Below, in pieces: positions 23,136 to 34,345 of a stretch of DNA of 64,000 bases. The notes under the pieces are model-generated. The model made no database searches. It was not told the DNA's origin and saw only the letters and a program-made list of their open reading frames with translations. Origin of the DNA: Bathynomus jamesi. Lineage: Eukaryota; Arthropoda; Malacostraca; Isopoda; Cirolanidae. Each line of letters begins with the position of its first letter. The first letter of the stretch is position 1. Where the stretch lies: positions 372,501-436,500 of the forward strand of contig JAJOZX010002707.1 of NCBI GenBank assembly GCA_023014485.1, written 5' to 3'. The position numbers and the translations under genes were made by a program.

Positions 23136-24008
23136 TCTCTTTTAGATGGACGGAATGAGCAATGGGGATGGATGGCATTATATTACCATAATGCAAAAGA
23201 ACTGCTTTCAGGCTTCTCTGCGACGAACCAATAAAGAGGCGCCACTCAGATGCCACATACGTCTGAGATATGGCTGTAAATAGTCCATTGATGTCATGGC
23301 AATAACAGAGAGGACCGTCTACTGAAAAGAATGCTGTTAATTCAAAATTCCGCTTTCGGTAGTAACTAATACGAACATTGTTCTCAAGTAAATTGTTCTC
23401 CTTTAGTCTTGAGGCGAGAAGCTCTGATTTCTCTTTAGACAGCGATAAGTCTCTAACAAGATCATTCAACTGTCCTTGGGTTAACTTTTTAGGCTCTAAA
23501 TGTCTACCTTCAAAATGTACTCTGGTTCTGTAGATGGTCCGGAAACGCCAGTTGCACCTTCATCACTTTCCATGTCATCTATGATAGAATCTAGCCTATC
23601 ACTTGGGGGAATTGGAATGGGCAATGTTTCATCATGTTTTACTGGTCTACGTGCTGAATCCAAGTTTGGATATACAATCTGGTGTTTGTTCTTGGCAGAA
23701 AACCCCATTAAGTTCACACTACAAAAATAACAGTCTTCATGATGATCTATCGGCTCCCTCCATATCATGGGTATGGAAAATGTCATTGAAGCTTTCTTTT
23801 TGTTAAGCCAATCACGTAATCCATTTGAACAGCCAGAACAGATTTGATGTGGCGCCCATGGTTTATCTTGGTCACCTAGATGGCAACCAAAGTATAGCTT
23901 GTATATTTTCTTAATGTCGGTTGTAATACTTCGTCGCTGTGTTTTAGTTGTGAACTGGCCGCATACGAAACAGAACTTGTCGGGGTCATTCTTACATTGT
24001 CGAAGCAT
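23136..24008 (-). pseudogene. unclassified transposase-like protein, N-terminal half
   Basis: The start at 24008 (MLRQCKNDPDKFCFVCG) aligns with copy 1. Cys pairs (CFVCG, CSGCS, CYFC) indicate a zinc-binding region. An in-frame stop near 23496 reflects a single frameshift, after which the reading resumes as NDLVRDLSLSKEKSEL. It then runs through YCHDINGLF and SEWRLFIGSSQRSLKAVLLH to the hAT insertion at the KETYD codons. There is no intron at the site where copy 1 has one. Proteins of this type are, to my recollection, common and uncharacterised in arthropod genomes. Confidence 0.75.
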
Positions 24009-24423
24009 GTTGACTGACCTGAGCAAACTATAAATTCAAAAAAATGTACACCAACTTGACACAACAAGTTCTTGGACTGGACTGATCTTTTGACACACAA
24101 AGCACGGCGTTGTTGTCTGAATCACAATGCTGCTAGACGTAAAAGCTCACACCTGAAATACATAAGATGTATAATTAAGATAATTGAAATAAATAAGATG
24201 AATAAACTAAAAAAAACACAATAAAATAAACACAATCAAATGTTGAAATATTAGTATTTTGCCTATTTAAAATGGTTAAATCTGTGTAGTTATATATATG
24301 CCTTCATCTTGAAAACTATACGTGCTAGAAAAAATCTGAATGCAGTTTTGGAATCAGCGTGAAAAATGCCATCCAGCCACCACAAATGTTACTCTGATGA
24401 AAAATCTTTGCTGACCAGTGTAA

Positions 24424-24590
24424 TTAGGAGGGACAATAACGCTCAGGCCAACTAATTCGACTCACTACGCCTTCTCCAGGATTATATTATTACCAGCACC
24501 ATTGGGAGTCGAACCCTCGACCTCGGTGCCTTCACTCCACTTATAGGGAAACAGAGTTACCCACTGAGCTAAGGGTATTAGGGTATTTTT
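24424..24590 (-). mobile_element. tRNA-derived SINE, same family as 46795-46985
   Basis: On the minus strand, TTAGCTCAGTGGG (A box) and GGGTTCGACTCC (B box) are followed by aataataaa-rich linker and the core TTAGTTGGCCTGAG. The SINE at 46795 has the same order and core. The CACTGG transposon inserted at its 3' side. Confidence 0.75.
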
Positions 24591-24599
24591 TTTCATCTT

Positions 24600-24878
24600 T
24601 GTTAGTGGCGGTCAAAGTCAAAATTTTCGTCTAAGCATGTTGCATTCGAGAAAGGTCTGTCAACGTCTTGAGAATTTCGTGCGTCGGTTAAAAGTTTTGT
24701 TTTGCAAAGAGTCCCAGCACCGTTAGGGGCTATCCGGGTCTTCGGTTCACTCGGAATCTCCAGGTCTTTTATGTCAAGTTAAGGGAAAACAGCGCTACCT
24801 TAGGTTAGTTTTTCCTTATATAATGAATTAAGGAGCCGTATCGCGCTGGTGAGGAGTGTGTGTGGTTTTATGCTGAAT

Positions 24879-24926
<48 letters not shown>

Positions 24927-25690
24927 CACAAGCATACAAAAATATGTAAAATTGTTAGCCGAAATGCATACTTTATCCCGTATTAAACATTCCTGATGTC
25001 GACACAGCACGAAATTTAAATATTCTATTTCAGAGCCGAACAAACAAGGAAAAAGCAATATGCGTTCTGCTATTAGTTCTATTTAATAAAATATTGGATG
25101 CATTTTGTTTTTGTAATTTAAAAATATTATTTAATTTACTAGTTTAATTATTTTTTAGCTTGAAAATGTACTTATATTTGAATTATCGAAATCGGCCAAA
25201 AGAAATGATGCGTTCTAGAGTTTTTAAGAATAAAAATGTTGCTTTCTGCGTTTTTCTTTTGCAATCATTTAAATTGTTATGCAGAGTTTGAATTATTCAA
25301 TGAATTTTGCATGTAAATACATATCGGCAAAGATTTTACATACAAAACTTTTTACTCGAATTTTATATCAATGTTATATTTACTGCATCAATAAAAGAAT
25401 TTGAAGATTTTAGAATTTTGGAATAACAATCATCAGTTTTTCAGTTTTTTTCAATGTAAAACAAACATGTGTTATGCGTATGATATGATCATGCAGAAAC
25501 TTCTAGTAAATTCGCTTAGTATGACATTTAGTATATCGAAGGTGATATTGCAAAACCTTATAAGGAACACTAGCACAATTTCGCAGAAGAAAAGAGTAGT
25601 ATGGGTGCATGACGAGTGCGGGAAGTTGGGGTAAGGGTGCCAGTGCCAAGAGAGTGGTGGGTGCGAGTTGAGTATAGTGTAAATAAATAA
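24600..25690. other. non-coding stretch with AT tract
   Basis: An (AT)n tract lies at 24883-24921. No gene or further element was recognised. Confidence 0.4.
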
Positions 25691-25696
25691 AAAATG

Positions 25697-25698
<2 letters not shown>

Positions 25699-25748
<50 letters not shown>
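25699..25748. repeat. (AT)n microsatellite
   Basis: About 25 AT units immediately beside the left end of the MITE at 25750. Confidence 0.95.
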
Positions 25749-25749
<1 letters not shown>

Positions 25750-25752
<3 letters not shown>

Positions 25753-25995
25753 GGTGCCACAAAAGTCGCGCATCATAGTAGTTTTCAGTGTTCACTATAA
25801 TATATTTTTTCTTTTAGGTAGGGAATTTAAATTCTGTAACGATTCATCGATTTTTAGTACTTGTATTCCATACACTAAAACCAAGCTCACCCTCTCGTCT
25901 ATTGTTAATTTCGCAGCCATTACCTATCTTAAAGTAAAAAAATAATATAGTTAACACTGGAAATTCCTATGATGAGCGGCTTTTGCGCCACTCTG
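25750..25995. mobile_element. 246-bp mariner-type MITE
   Basis: The ends CAGGGTGCCACAAAAG and CAGAGTGGCGCAAAAG (the latter reverse-complemented) are part of imperfect TIRs of about 53 bp that also share CATCATAG and CAGTGTT. TA flanks each end. There is no coding capacity. Confidence 0.85.
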
Positions 25996-26255
25996 TATAT
26001 ATTCTAAAGGAAATTTTCATCAGCAGTACTTTTTTCTTTTAAAAAGTGTCGCAAGAATATTTTTCTGGAAGGGTTTTTCTATGTTGTGGGCGGTGCTTAT
26101 GGATGCAGAACGAGAAAATTGGTCAAAAATGGCTACGACGAATAGAAGACATTCTGATGCCAACCAGTATTATTATCGTCTTATATAACTTTAATGGAAA
26201 AACTTTATTCATCTATTTGGGGATATTATTTATGCTCTCCTACTTAGCTTCATAT

Positions 26256-26358
<103 letters not shown>

Positions 26359-26365
26359 GAGTATA

Positions 26366-26464
26366 CAGGGTGTTTAAAAAGAAACGCAACCCATTGGAAA
26401 ATGCATATATCATTGTAACGTAACCCTTTTTTTATTCGGGTTGCATTTATTTTTGAACACCATG
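26366..26464. mobile_element. 99-bp mariner-type MITE
   Basis: CAGGGTGTTTAAAAAG ... CAACCC at the left is matched in inverse by GGGTTGCA ... TGAACACCATG at the right, with TA on both sides. It is little more than two TIRs. Confidence 0.8.
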
Positions 26465-26723
26465 TATAACCTTGGTTAACCTTCGTTTTGCTTCCTCCCG
26501 AATTGTTAATTCTGACGAAGGTCAAGTTTGTCACTCCAACTCATATACGATTGAAAAAAAGTCTAAGGATTTATACATGCAAATAATTCGTTAATAAATA
26601 AATTTCAATGATATCACTACAGTGTATCGATACTTTTCAAAGCAACTATATGACCAGGAATGACCCTAGGCTAGAACAGGAAGGCCTTAGGCCCATGTCC
26701 CAGTCAGCGCCATATCAGTAAGG

Positions 26724-27000
26724 ATGGAATACAGCTTTGAAGAAAAGTGTATCTTCTATCGTGGGCTATTTCTTATAATAATTGTGAAGAAAGTTTGCGT
26801 TTATTTCAAGAAAAATGTAATAAACCACCAACAAATGCAACCACTCTTCGATACTGGAAGCTCAAACTTTTAAAAACAGGGAGCCTGGTAAAAGAGAGCC
26901 CAAGAACGGAAGGCCAATAACCGTGATATGTGACAACAACAAAAAAAAATGTCCTCGCCAGTTTTCAAGTCGATCCAACAACTTCAACGAGAAAAATCGC
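26724..27000 (+). pseudogene. mariner transposase N-terminal helix-turn-helix remnant
   Basis: The ATG at 26724 opens MEYSFEEKCIFYRG. After a frameshift the reading continues NNCEESLRLFQEKCNKPP and TTLRYWKLKLLKTGSL, a DUF4817-like helix-turn-helix as in other DD41D mariners. It breaks off near 27000, where a repeat shared with 45470-45600 begins. The catalytic domain is absent. Confidence 0.7.
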
Positions 27001-27003
27001 ACA

Positions 27004-27115
27004 GTAATTGTGAGTAGTATGACCGCAAAATGGACGAGTGCAATGCAATTGCAAATGTTGCATAATGTTGCAAGAGTGCCACCCCACCCCACCCCTTTGT
27101 TGCAAGGCACCCTCA
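27004..27115. repeat. segment shared in inverse with 45466-45600
   Basis: The run atgaccgcaaaatggacgag and the following gttgcaagagtgccacccc recur reverse-complemented near 45600-45500. Both copies lie within or beside remnants of related mariners. Confidence 0.75.
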
Positions 27116-27531
27116 AAAGCTTACCCGCACGATTCCTGAGATCTGCACAAAATCTGGGTCTGACCAAGAAGAAGGAGCTAAACCCGTTGTGATACACATC
27201 ATGGAAACGTATTTGCATATACGCCGAGTGAAGTTAAGTTCCTCGAAACAAATAGAAATTGAGAGACTTAATACACGCCATAGTAAAATACCCAATTAAC
27301 AGGGTACATATCAAACTGTACCCGCCCCGCAGTGTTGGCATCGAAGCAACTAGAAAACGTGGCCCTTGGAGTCCTACCTAAAAGGATATTAATTGGAATG
27401 CAGGACCACGCCTCGACGAATGGAAATATAAAAAGAGTGCCTTTAAATTCGAGAATTTCGGGTTAAAAATATTACTCTATACGTCAATGGCCTCGCTCTG
27501 GGAGGGACCATGAATACTGACTACTCTCAGA

Positions 27532-27557
27532 CGCTACATATATATATATATGTAGCG
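27532..27557. repeat. perfect palindrome around (TA)n
   Basis: CGCTACA, a TA tract and TGTAGCG form a 26-bp perfect palindrome. TGTAGCGG could be an LTR start, in which case two LTR starts face apart here. Confidence 0.7.
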
Positions 27558-27747
27558 GAACAGACAACTACAGACAGAAAACAGACAAAGAACAGCCATA
27601 GGAATTCTTTTCACTGCCATTTCTCAACATTCTTAGAAGACACACGTGGGCTCGAGGAATAAAACTCGGAAGACACGCGGTTTCAAGCAATAAAAGAAAA
27701 ACAATGACGCTAGCCTCGAGCAGCGGGATCTCGAATGTTCCGAAAGT

Positions 27748-27755
27748 TATATAAG
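27748..27755 (+). promoter_or_regulatory. candidate TATA box
   Basis: TATATAAG is followed by a cagtcagctcat stretch. It lies about 200 bp after TGTAGCGG at 27551, which would suit an LTR promoter. No coding region follows, so support is weak. Confidence 0.35.
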
Positions 27756-27780
27756 GCGCAGTCAGCTCATATTAACCCCC

Positions 27781-29360
27781 ACTCCCTTCGTGCGTTCATC
27801 TCGTAAGTTCATCCTTCACGTCGTTACAGCGTCAGCTTTAGCCGGCTCCCTTCAAGGCTCATTTCAACACTTTTATCCCAAGAACGCATCATCACTCGAA
27901 GTAAGCTAAGTCTTTCCCGCTGTAGGCGTTTTCATTGGCCTCCTTCACCACACCTCAACTGGTTTACAATCATCCTCGGGAGCACCGGCAAAGCTCAACG
28001 CTATGAGAAGTCATCCTCAAGGTGGACACATTACGTGACTCGACGGCGAAGCTACAAACCCAAATCACTTCACATCTGGTCAGTTTTCACCGCTTTACGA
28101 AAAACGACCGTCAACAAGAATCCATTAGGCCCATCAACACTTCACCGTGAAGACCTTGACTTACGGAACAAACTTCCAAGAGGCAACAACACCCGGGCCT
28201 ACGGTAATAGGTTCACCCTCAACACACATTCAACAGAGGTTTTCATCGTCCTGGTAAGCTAAGTGCATCTTTTCTAAGTAACTCTCGTGAAGCCTACACC
28301 AGCCTACCACCGAACGGTAGGCTATACTCCCAAAGTGTGTAATTAAACGTTCCAACTGACTCTCGTTAAAGAACGCAGTAGGCCTATCTCCCAATTCAAG
28401 TGTCATACCAAAACTGTAATCGTGTAGCATCTGCTATTGTGTTCATTCACATAAATACTTTACATCCGTTTATTTTATGTGATAGATTTGAGTATTCTCT
28501 TCCTGAAGGCCTAATTCATTTACGGTGTACCAACGTAGTACATCCCTTCCAATTATCATTAGGCCACTGCATCTTGTTTCTATGTCCCATTTAGACGTAA
28601 TCACTTAGCATCCTATAACTGCCTTTATATAAATGATATTCGTGTAAGCCTTTATATAAATGATATTCCTGTAATCATTGTCATAGCATTTCTCCCAATT
28701 ATCATTAGGCTCCAGCATCTTGTTTAGCAGTCCACTTATGCGTAATTCTAGCCTATCTAATCCATTTACAGTGTACCAATTTAACGTGCATAATTTCCAT
28801 TATCATTTGGAAATGATAATCAGTGTTAATCAGTGTTACGTATTCTATTCAGTGTACCAAAACGTACGTGCATAATTTCTATTATCACTAGGTTTCATAT
28901 TTCATGTTGTGTTCCATTTTGCATGCCATTAGTCTCTCATAAACGAGCGTATTTCTTAACAATTGATCTGTATAATTCCTTTTATTTACTAATCCTCAGT
29001 CAGACTTTTCCATAATACAAATGCCGTCATAGAATTCTTAAACACTCTAGTCATTGTCAATCATTTGTTATTCACTGTGAACAAATAACTGATTTATTTT
29101 CTTAATTAAATACAAAACAATAAGGTGCTTTTTATAACCTTAACAATATTTGCTTGGGTGTAATCCAAGCTGGTGACATCGAAGCAATTCGTATCACTCA
29201 GAAATATTATAGTAGGCCTACTCCATTAGCCACTTTCAACCGGTGATACTGTATGACATCATAAATTGTTAACCCAGCCTGTTATTAATACTCAATTATT
29301 ACATCAATTAATCACTAGCATTAAATTAATCATTATCACCTCAAACGGCTAAAACTAGGC

Positions 29361-29403
<43 letters not shown>

Positions 29404-29857
29404 TGATATAATCGCGATGGAAACAGAGAATATTTAAAAACAATGGGATTAATTTTTACGTTGTAGAAAAATTCAGATTAAAAGGAAATTAGATTACCAA
29501 TTATAATCGAGAAAAAATACATCTTCAAATTATCGACAATATATATATATATATATAAATAAATATATATATGTATAAAATAGGGACATAATATAACCTA
29601 ACCTAACGTTGCCTAACCTATCCTAGCCTAACTTATTATTTAAGATTCAAATTGAATGTCAAACGCTAGTATTATAACCTCCCGGTCTATAGTAATTAAA
29701 ATAAAGAATAATGCTACGAATTTGAATGCAGATAATTCATAAAAGTTTTGTCCACCATATATATATATATATATATTATATATAAATGAGGGAACAAACA
29801 ATAATTAAAAATATTTTTGAAAACATTTTTATTGCCGCCTCTTACGGTTAGGTTATA
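27781..29857. other. non-coding stretch, possibly eroded LTR-retrotransposon flank
   Basis: No protein-coding similarity was recognised. The phrase gtaagctaagt occurs near 27901 and 28254, and taggcct-type words recur. TA tracts lie at 29364-29401, 29541-29556 and 29758-29776. A cctaacctaac cluster near 29600 resembles the arthropod AACCT word but is short and degenerate. Confidence 0.4.
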
Positions 29858-29860
29858 TTT

Positions 29861-30042
29861 AGTCCAGGCAATCTAGAGCAAAAATAGCTTCAACCTGGGC
29901 AAAATTGCTTCAGAAGCTTTCTAAACTGTTTCCAGCTCAGGAACCATTGCAGAATAACATATCCAAAATCCAACAAAATTGGACCCCGGGAACACCCCTA
30001 AAAATGAAATTCAAAATGGCGGACTGGCAGTTTCCTACGAAA
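29861..30042. repeat. left terminal inverted repeat of the Academ-like element
   Basis: It matches 35021-35192 in inverse with scattered substitutions and a small length difference near 29875-29895. Confidence 0.9.
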
Positions 30043-30441
30043 TACAATAAATTTTAATTTCGCTTTGTAGAGAGAGTTATGACGTTTTTCTTGATCAGTA
30101 AAATGTTTTAAAACACATTTTCGTTTCTAAATTAACCTATATGACACTAAAAATTGTATTAGGCGGCTAGTATTAAACTATGACGTCACGTAATGTAAAT
30201 AAAATATACTGTATGGAGTGTATGTGAGAATGGACATTGCTACATCTTTATAAACTTATATTATATACAACTCTTTAATTCCTACTACCCACTATCAAAT
30301 CTGCGTATTTGTGCTTGTCATTTTCTTTAAAACTGTTATTATGTACTCCTTTTAAATACTGCAACACAGTTTATTAATTTGTGTTTTCTGTTTCAGACTG
30401 ACTCGGTGTACGGCTGACTCGGTGTGCGTCCGCCTTCAAGA

Positions 30442-31743
30442 ATGCAGACCCCTGAAGAATTGTGCGTGATTTGTAAGGAGAAATTGGACAGCGGACAGGA
30501 AGTGGTTCACATCTCGCAAAAAGGAGCAGATGGTATAAATGCATCCAGCCGCAGCCGTGGAAGCGATGTTGTTGCAACAGCTAGAATAAGTGTTCACGTT
30601 GTATGTAGGAAAAGGTTTACGGATAAAAAGACCATTGAAATAAAGAAGCGACAGACCGCAGCCGAGGCAATACCAAGGAAAAGTGCTCGTTTTCATGAAT
30701 ACGCATTTTCCAGTGCTACTCACTGTTTGTTTTGTGATACCTTTGTGGACTTTTTTTCCAAACACAAACCAAAATCAGAGCATGTCAAAATAAGAACTAC
30801 AGAGTTCTCCGAAACCATAAAAAGGTGCTGTGAAAGCCGCTGCGATGAATGGTCGTTTAATGTAAAAGGCCGTCTGGAGTATTATCTTCGTGATCTTCCT
30901 GCTGCAGATTGTGTCTACCATCACACCTGCTCGTTTTCATGAATACGCATTTTCCAGTGCTACTCACTGTTTGTTTTGTGATACCTTTGTGGACTTTTTT
31001 TCCAAACACAAACCAAAATCAGAGCATGTCAAAATAAGAACTACAGAGTTCTCCGAAACCATAAAAAGGTGCTGTGAAAGCCGCTGCGATGAATGGTCGT
31101 TTAATGTAAAAGGCCGTCTGGAGTATTATCTTCGCGATCTTCCTGCTGCAGATTGTGTCTACCATCACACCTGCAGCGTAAATTTTCGAAGTGGAAAAAA
31201 CATTCCTCGCGCATACTCCTCCGACGATCATGATTCGAAGAAAGGGAGACCATCTAATGAAGAGCAACACCAAGCATTCCTTCAGACCTGTGCTTACCTG
31301 GAAGAGAATGATGATGAACAACTGTTGATTGGAGACCTAATTTCCAAAATGGAGGAATATCTTCAAGGAAGTCAGAGCTCTGTCTACGAACGCAGGCACA
31401 TGAAGAGAAAGCTTTTAGAACGTTACGGAGACAAGATCATAATATCAGGTGAAAGTGGGAAGGCAGATGTAGTAACACTACGAGAGACAGCTAATGAAAT
31501 TCTTATAGATTATCACAAAAAGTCGAAAGAATGTGATATAGATATAGAGCTACAGAAGATTTACCTAGTAGAAGCTGCTGCAAAAATAATCAGAAGTGAT
31601 ATCAAGTCTGTCGACTCGCCTAGAAAAGATGTGTATCCATCTCCAAATGGCATCACTGCAGAAAGTGCTCTTGATTACATTCCCAACAGTCTGAATTGCT
31701 ATTATCAAAAGCATTTGCGGGACAGGATGCTTCAAGAAAAATA
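30442..31743 (+). pseudogene. Academ-like transposase, N-terminal part with internal tandem duplication
   Basis: The ATG at 30442 opens MQTPEELCVICKEKLDSGQ. Cys/His sets CVIC ... VHVVCRKRF and CLFC ... CVYHHTC suggest two zinc-binding units. A 244-bp segment (30687-30930) is repeated directly at 30931-31174. Because 244 is not a multiple of three, the frame is shifted, so the first copy runs into a stop at 30942 and the second copy is read from an upstream-overlapping frame. After the duplication the reading is open through VNFRSGKNIPRAYSSDD to a stop at 31742, where a further frameshift leads into the next segment. Confidence 0.8.
30687..31174 (+). repeat. 244-bp tandem duplication inside the transposase gene
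   Basis: The two units start tcgttttcatgaatacgc at 30687 and 30931 and are nearly identical (one visible change, cttcgtgat to cttcgcgat). High identity points to a recent event. Confidence 0.95.
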
Positions 31744-33371
31744 GGTGCAATTGGGCAGAGCATTATGCAAGCAACCCGTCCTAGAGGATTACTATGTCCA
31801 CTACAGATCGGTTTGTCGGTTCAGCTACACCACAACTTTAGGTCAAGGTACCTTATTGGTGTTCTCCATCAGCTGGGTTACTGTTCGTCGTATGCAGACG
31901 TAACAAGATTCGAAAGAAACGCGGCGGCGCTGGCAAGTGGGTCTGGCTCTTTTACTGTTGATGAAAACACTGCAGTCCTTCTAGCAGCAGATAACGTCGA
32001 TCATGATGTCTGCACTTTGGATGGGAAGAATACCTTTCATGGAATGGGTATGATTGCCGCAATAACTCCGAAGATCAAGATCCACCCTTCTATTCACAGG
32101 CGTAATGTTGGTGACAATGACATTAAGAAGATTGCAACCGTTGACATTAGGGAATATAGACACGCGAGAAGCATGTTGAGGGACATCTCATTCCGCGAAC
32201 TTCCAGTACCCACTGCCACCATAAGTCGACTTAGTCTTCTCTGGCAGATATCTTCAGCAGAAAGATCAGGTCCAAGTTGGTCCGGAACAATGCAGGCAAT
32301 TCACGGTGGATCAAGTGTCTCACATCCAGGTGTGGCGTCGATCACGTTCCTTCCCATCATAGATATGTCGCCAACTGACATGACCTGCATATTTTCGACA
32401 TTACTATATTTGAGCAAGATAGCACGCGATCAAAAAGTCCCATGCATTATTACCTTTGATCAGCCTTTGTTCTGGAAAGCTTCCCAAATCATCAATGAAC
32501 AGAGAGACCTGCAGGACATTGTTTTAATGCTGGGATCATTTCACACTCTGATGAATCTTTTGGGAGCAGTTGGTACTCTTATGAATGGTTCAGGATTGTC
32601 TGAAGTACTTCAAGAAATATACGGACCAAATGCCGTGCAACACATGATGTCTGGAAAAGCTGTTTCAAGAGCGATACGTGGTCATATGATAGTAGATGCA
32701 GCTCTTAGTACCTTACTAGTCGCAGACGTTTTCCCTCGTAATGAAGATGGAACTCCTCATGACCTCCATAAGGAAGCTTGTGACCTGCTCGACGATGTTA
32801 TGACCGCCAAACAATCAGTTGAGGATGTGGAATCTTCGAATGCATTGTCTCAGATTGCTACCACTTTGGATGCGAAGAAAACTGACCTACAATCTACTTC
32901 GCAAACAAGTCAACTCTGGTTGGAATATCAGCGAATGATCAACATTGCACGTTCCTTGATAACAGCAGACAGAACCGGCTCGTGGGATTTGCACTTGCAA
33001 GCTATGCTGGAGACCATCCCCATAATTGCAGCAGCCGGACATCACAATTACCTGAAATCGATATACCTGTACCTGCAGAAAATGTTAAGTTTGCCTTCTG
33101 AAAATCCAGCCGTTAACAAAATGTTCCAGGAAGGTAAGTTTGTGGTAAGAAGAAGCGACAGATTATGGGCCGGACTCGGCACAGACCTGGTGATAGAACA
33201 AGTACTAATGCGTTCCCTGAAAAGCAGAGGCGGACTGACACGCGGAAGTGGATTTACAGACATCCAAAGGACAACGTGGCTCTTTTCTATGCGTCTGTGT
33301 TCCACTTATAACTTAGCAATGCAGGAATACACCAGAGTTTTGTTGGAAAGTAGTGAACAGCACAGGAAATG
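31744..33371 (+). pseudogene. Academ-like transposase, central part
   Basis: After a frameshift near 31740 the protein continues IGAIGQSIMQATRPRGLL and is open for about 540 codons. Conserved-looking blocks include ADNVDHDVCTLDGKNTFHGM, IIDMSPTDMTCIF, VPCIITFDQPLFWKA and MLGSFHTLMNLLGAVG. The D-P-like and D-Q acidic positions are candidates for catalytic residues, but I cannot assign them. The frame ends at 33371 beside SSEQHRK; a shift there leads to the next segment. Confidence 0.75.
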
Positions 33372-33827
33372 AGGGGAAGTAGACAAATCAGGGACAGTAA
33401 TGACATGAAGAAAGTACTTGAACGTCTGGAATCCTTATCCCCATTCCATTCTACCTCGGGTCTCTGCAACATTGTAACAGGGCTAACTGCTGATCCTGGA
33501 GTTAACGTTCATCAATTGCATTCAATCGGTACGAACATTGTCGTAAAAATGATTGGGAAACAAGCCTTTACATATTCTGCCAAAAGATCTGACAAAGTGA
33601 AAACACTAGGATCTGCTTCTGCCGTTGTGATCACTGATGCTTCAGATGTAGAAGTAGATCCTGCACCACTGTTTCAGAGAATGATGACTGTTGCCACTGG
33701 CGGAAACATGAATCTTGAAGATGTCATGTGTTACGAACTGTGTGCATATCCTCCTGCATTGTTCGAATCACGAAGTATCTTGAGGAAACCCGATAAGTCT
33801 CAGCTAGCTGAGATTCACAGCTGTTAA
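33369..33827 (+). pseudogene. Academ-like transposase, segment before the inversion
   Basis: The reading continues RGSRQIRDSNDMKKVLERLE to YELCAYPPALFESRSILRKP and stops at 33827. The expected downstream nuclease module is not in this orientation; it is found inverted at 33828-34345. Confidence 0.7.
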
Positions 33828-34345
33828 CAGATTCACATCTGTTAGGCAGATGTCATTGCCTAACAATGATTGAATGCTGAGAATATCACACACAGGATTA
33901 GGAGATGGTCCCCGTCTTATATCGCTGCGATAGTACAACTTGAAACCACTGTCCTTGGCATGGTACAGAAGGAGAATCAGCAAGTCGGTGTCTTCCCCTA
34001 TTACTGTTGTAGTTGCATTTTCTGATGAGGAAACTGCTGCACGAACGATGTCCACATCAGCATCCCCATCTGCGTTGTGAACAGTACACCCGTGCTTCTT
34101 CAACATCTCACCTACGAGGGAAATAAATGCTTGCTTGTTGTTTTCATTAGCCAAGAAGTGTTCCTTCTGGCCAACAAACTTCATGCTTGGACTGAGATTC
34201 ACATTTCTGCTTGTCTTGGTGCTGCGTCTTCTGTGGGTCATGTCCTTGATCGTAGGAGAGCTGCTGTAGCCATCAAAAACAATGATTGCTTTTCCATATG
34301 TTTTCAGAGTGAAATCGGCATATGAGTTGGCGATGCTGTCATATG
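33826..34345 (-). pseudogene. inverted PIN/XPG-like nuclease module of the same transposase
   Basis: On the minus strand the reading gives AIIVFDGYSSSPTIKDMTHR, then KEHFLANENNKQAF, GDADVDIVRAAVSS and TTVIGEDTDLLILLLYHAKD. The aspartates in VFDGY, GDADVD and GEDTDL match the acidic positions of PIN/XPG-type nucleases. It lies exactly where this module belongs in the protein but reversed, so it is an internal inversion, not a separate antisense gene. The left breakpoint is near the palindrome ctgttaacag (33823-33832). The right one is near 34340-34350. Confidence 0.8.

Larger units (their letters stand above)
17157..24420 (-). mobile_element. transposon with CACTGG ends, unclassified family (copy 2), containing a nested hAT
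   Basis: The left end reads CACTGGCCAACAAA and the right end, reverse-complemented, CACTGGTCAGCAAA. Further in, both ends share CGCTGATTCC and TCTAGCACGTATAGTT. The trinucleotide TAA flanks each end (17154-17156 and 24421-24423). Without the nested hAT and its extra duplication the element is about 2.4 kb. CACTG termini with a 3-bp duplication would fit the CACTA/EnSpm (CMC) supergroup, but the protein has not been shown to belong there. The right end lies in a SINE. Confidence 0.8.

Noticed and set aside
29590..29640. Telomeric AACCT repeat
   Set aside because: Only a few degenerate cctaa words are present, with no regular pentamer array.
33804..34241. A separate antisense gene with PIN-like motifs
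   Set aside because: It fills exactly the missing segment of the surrounding Academ-like transposase, so an internal inversion explains it better.
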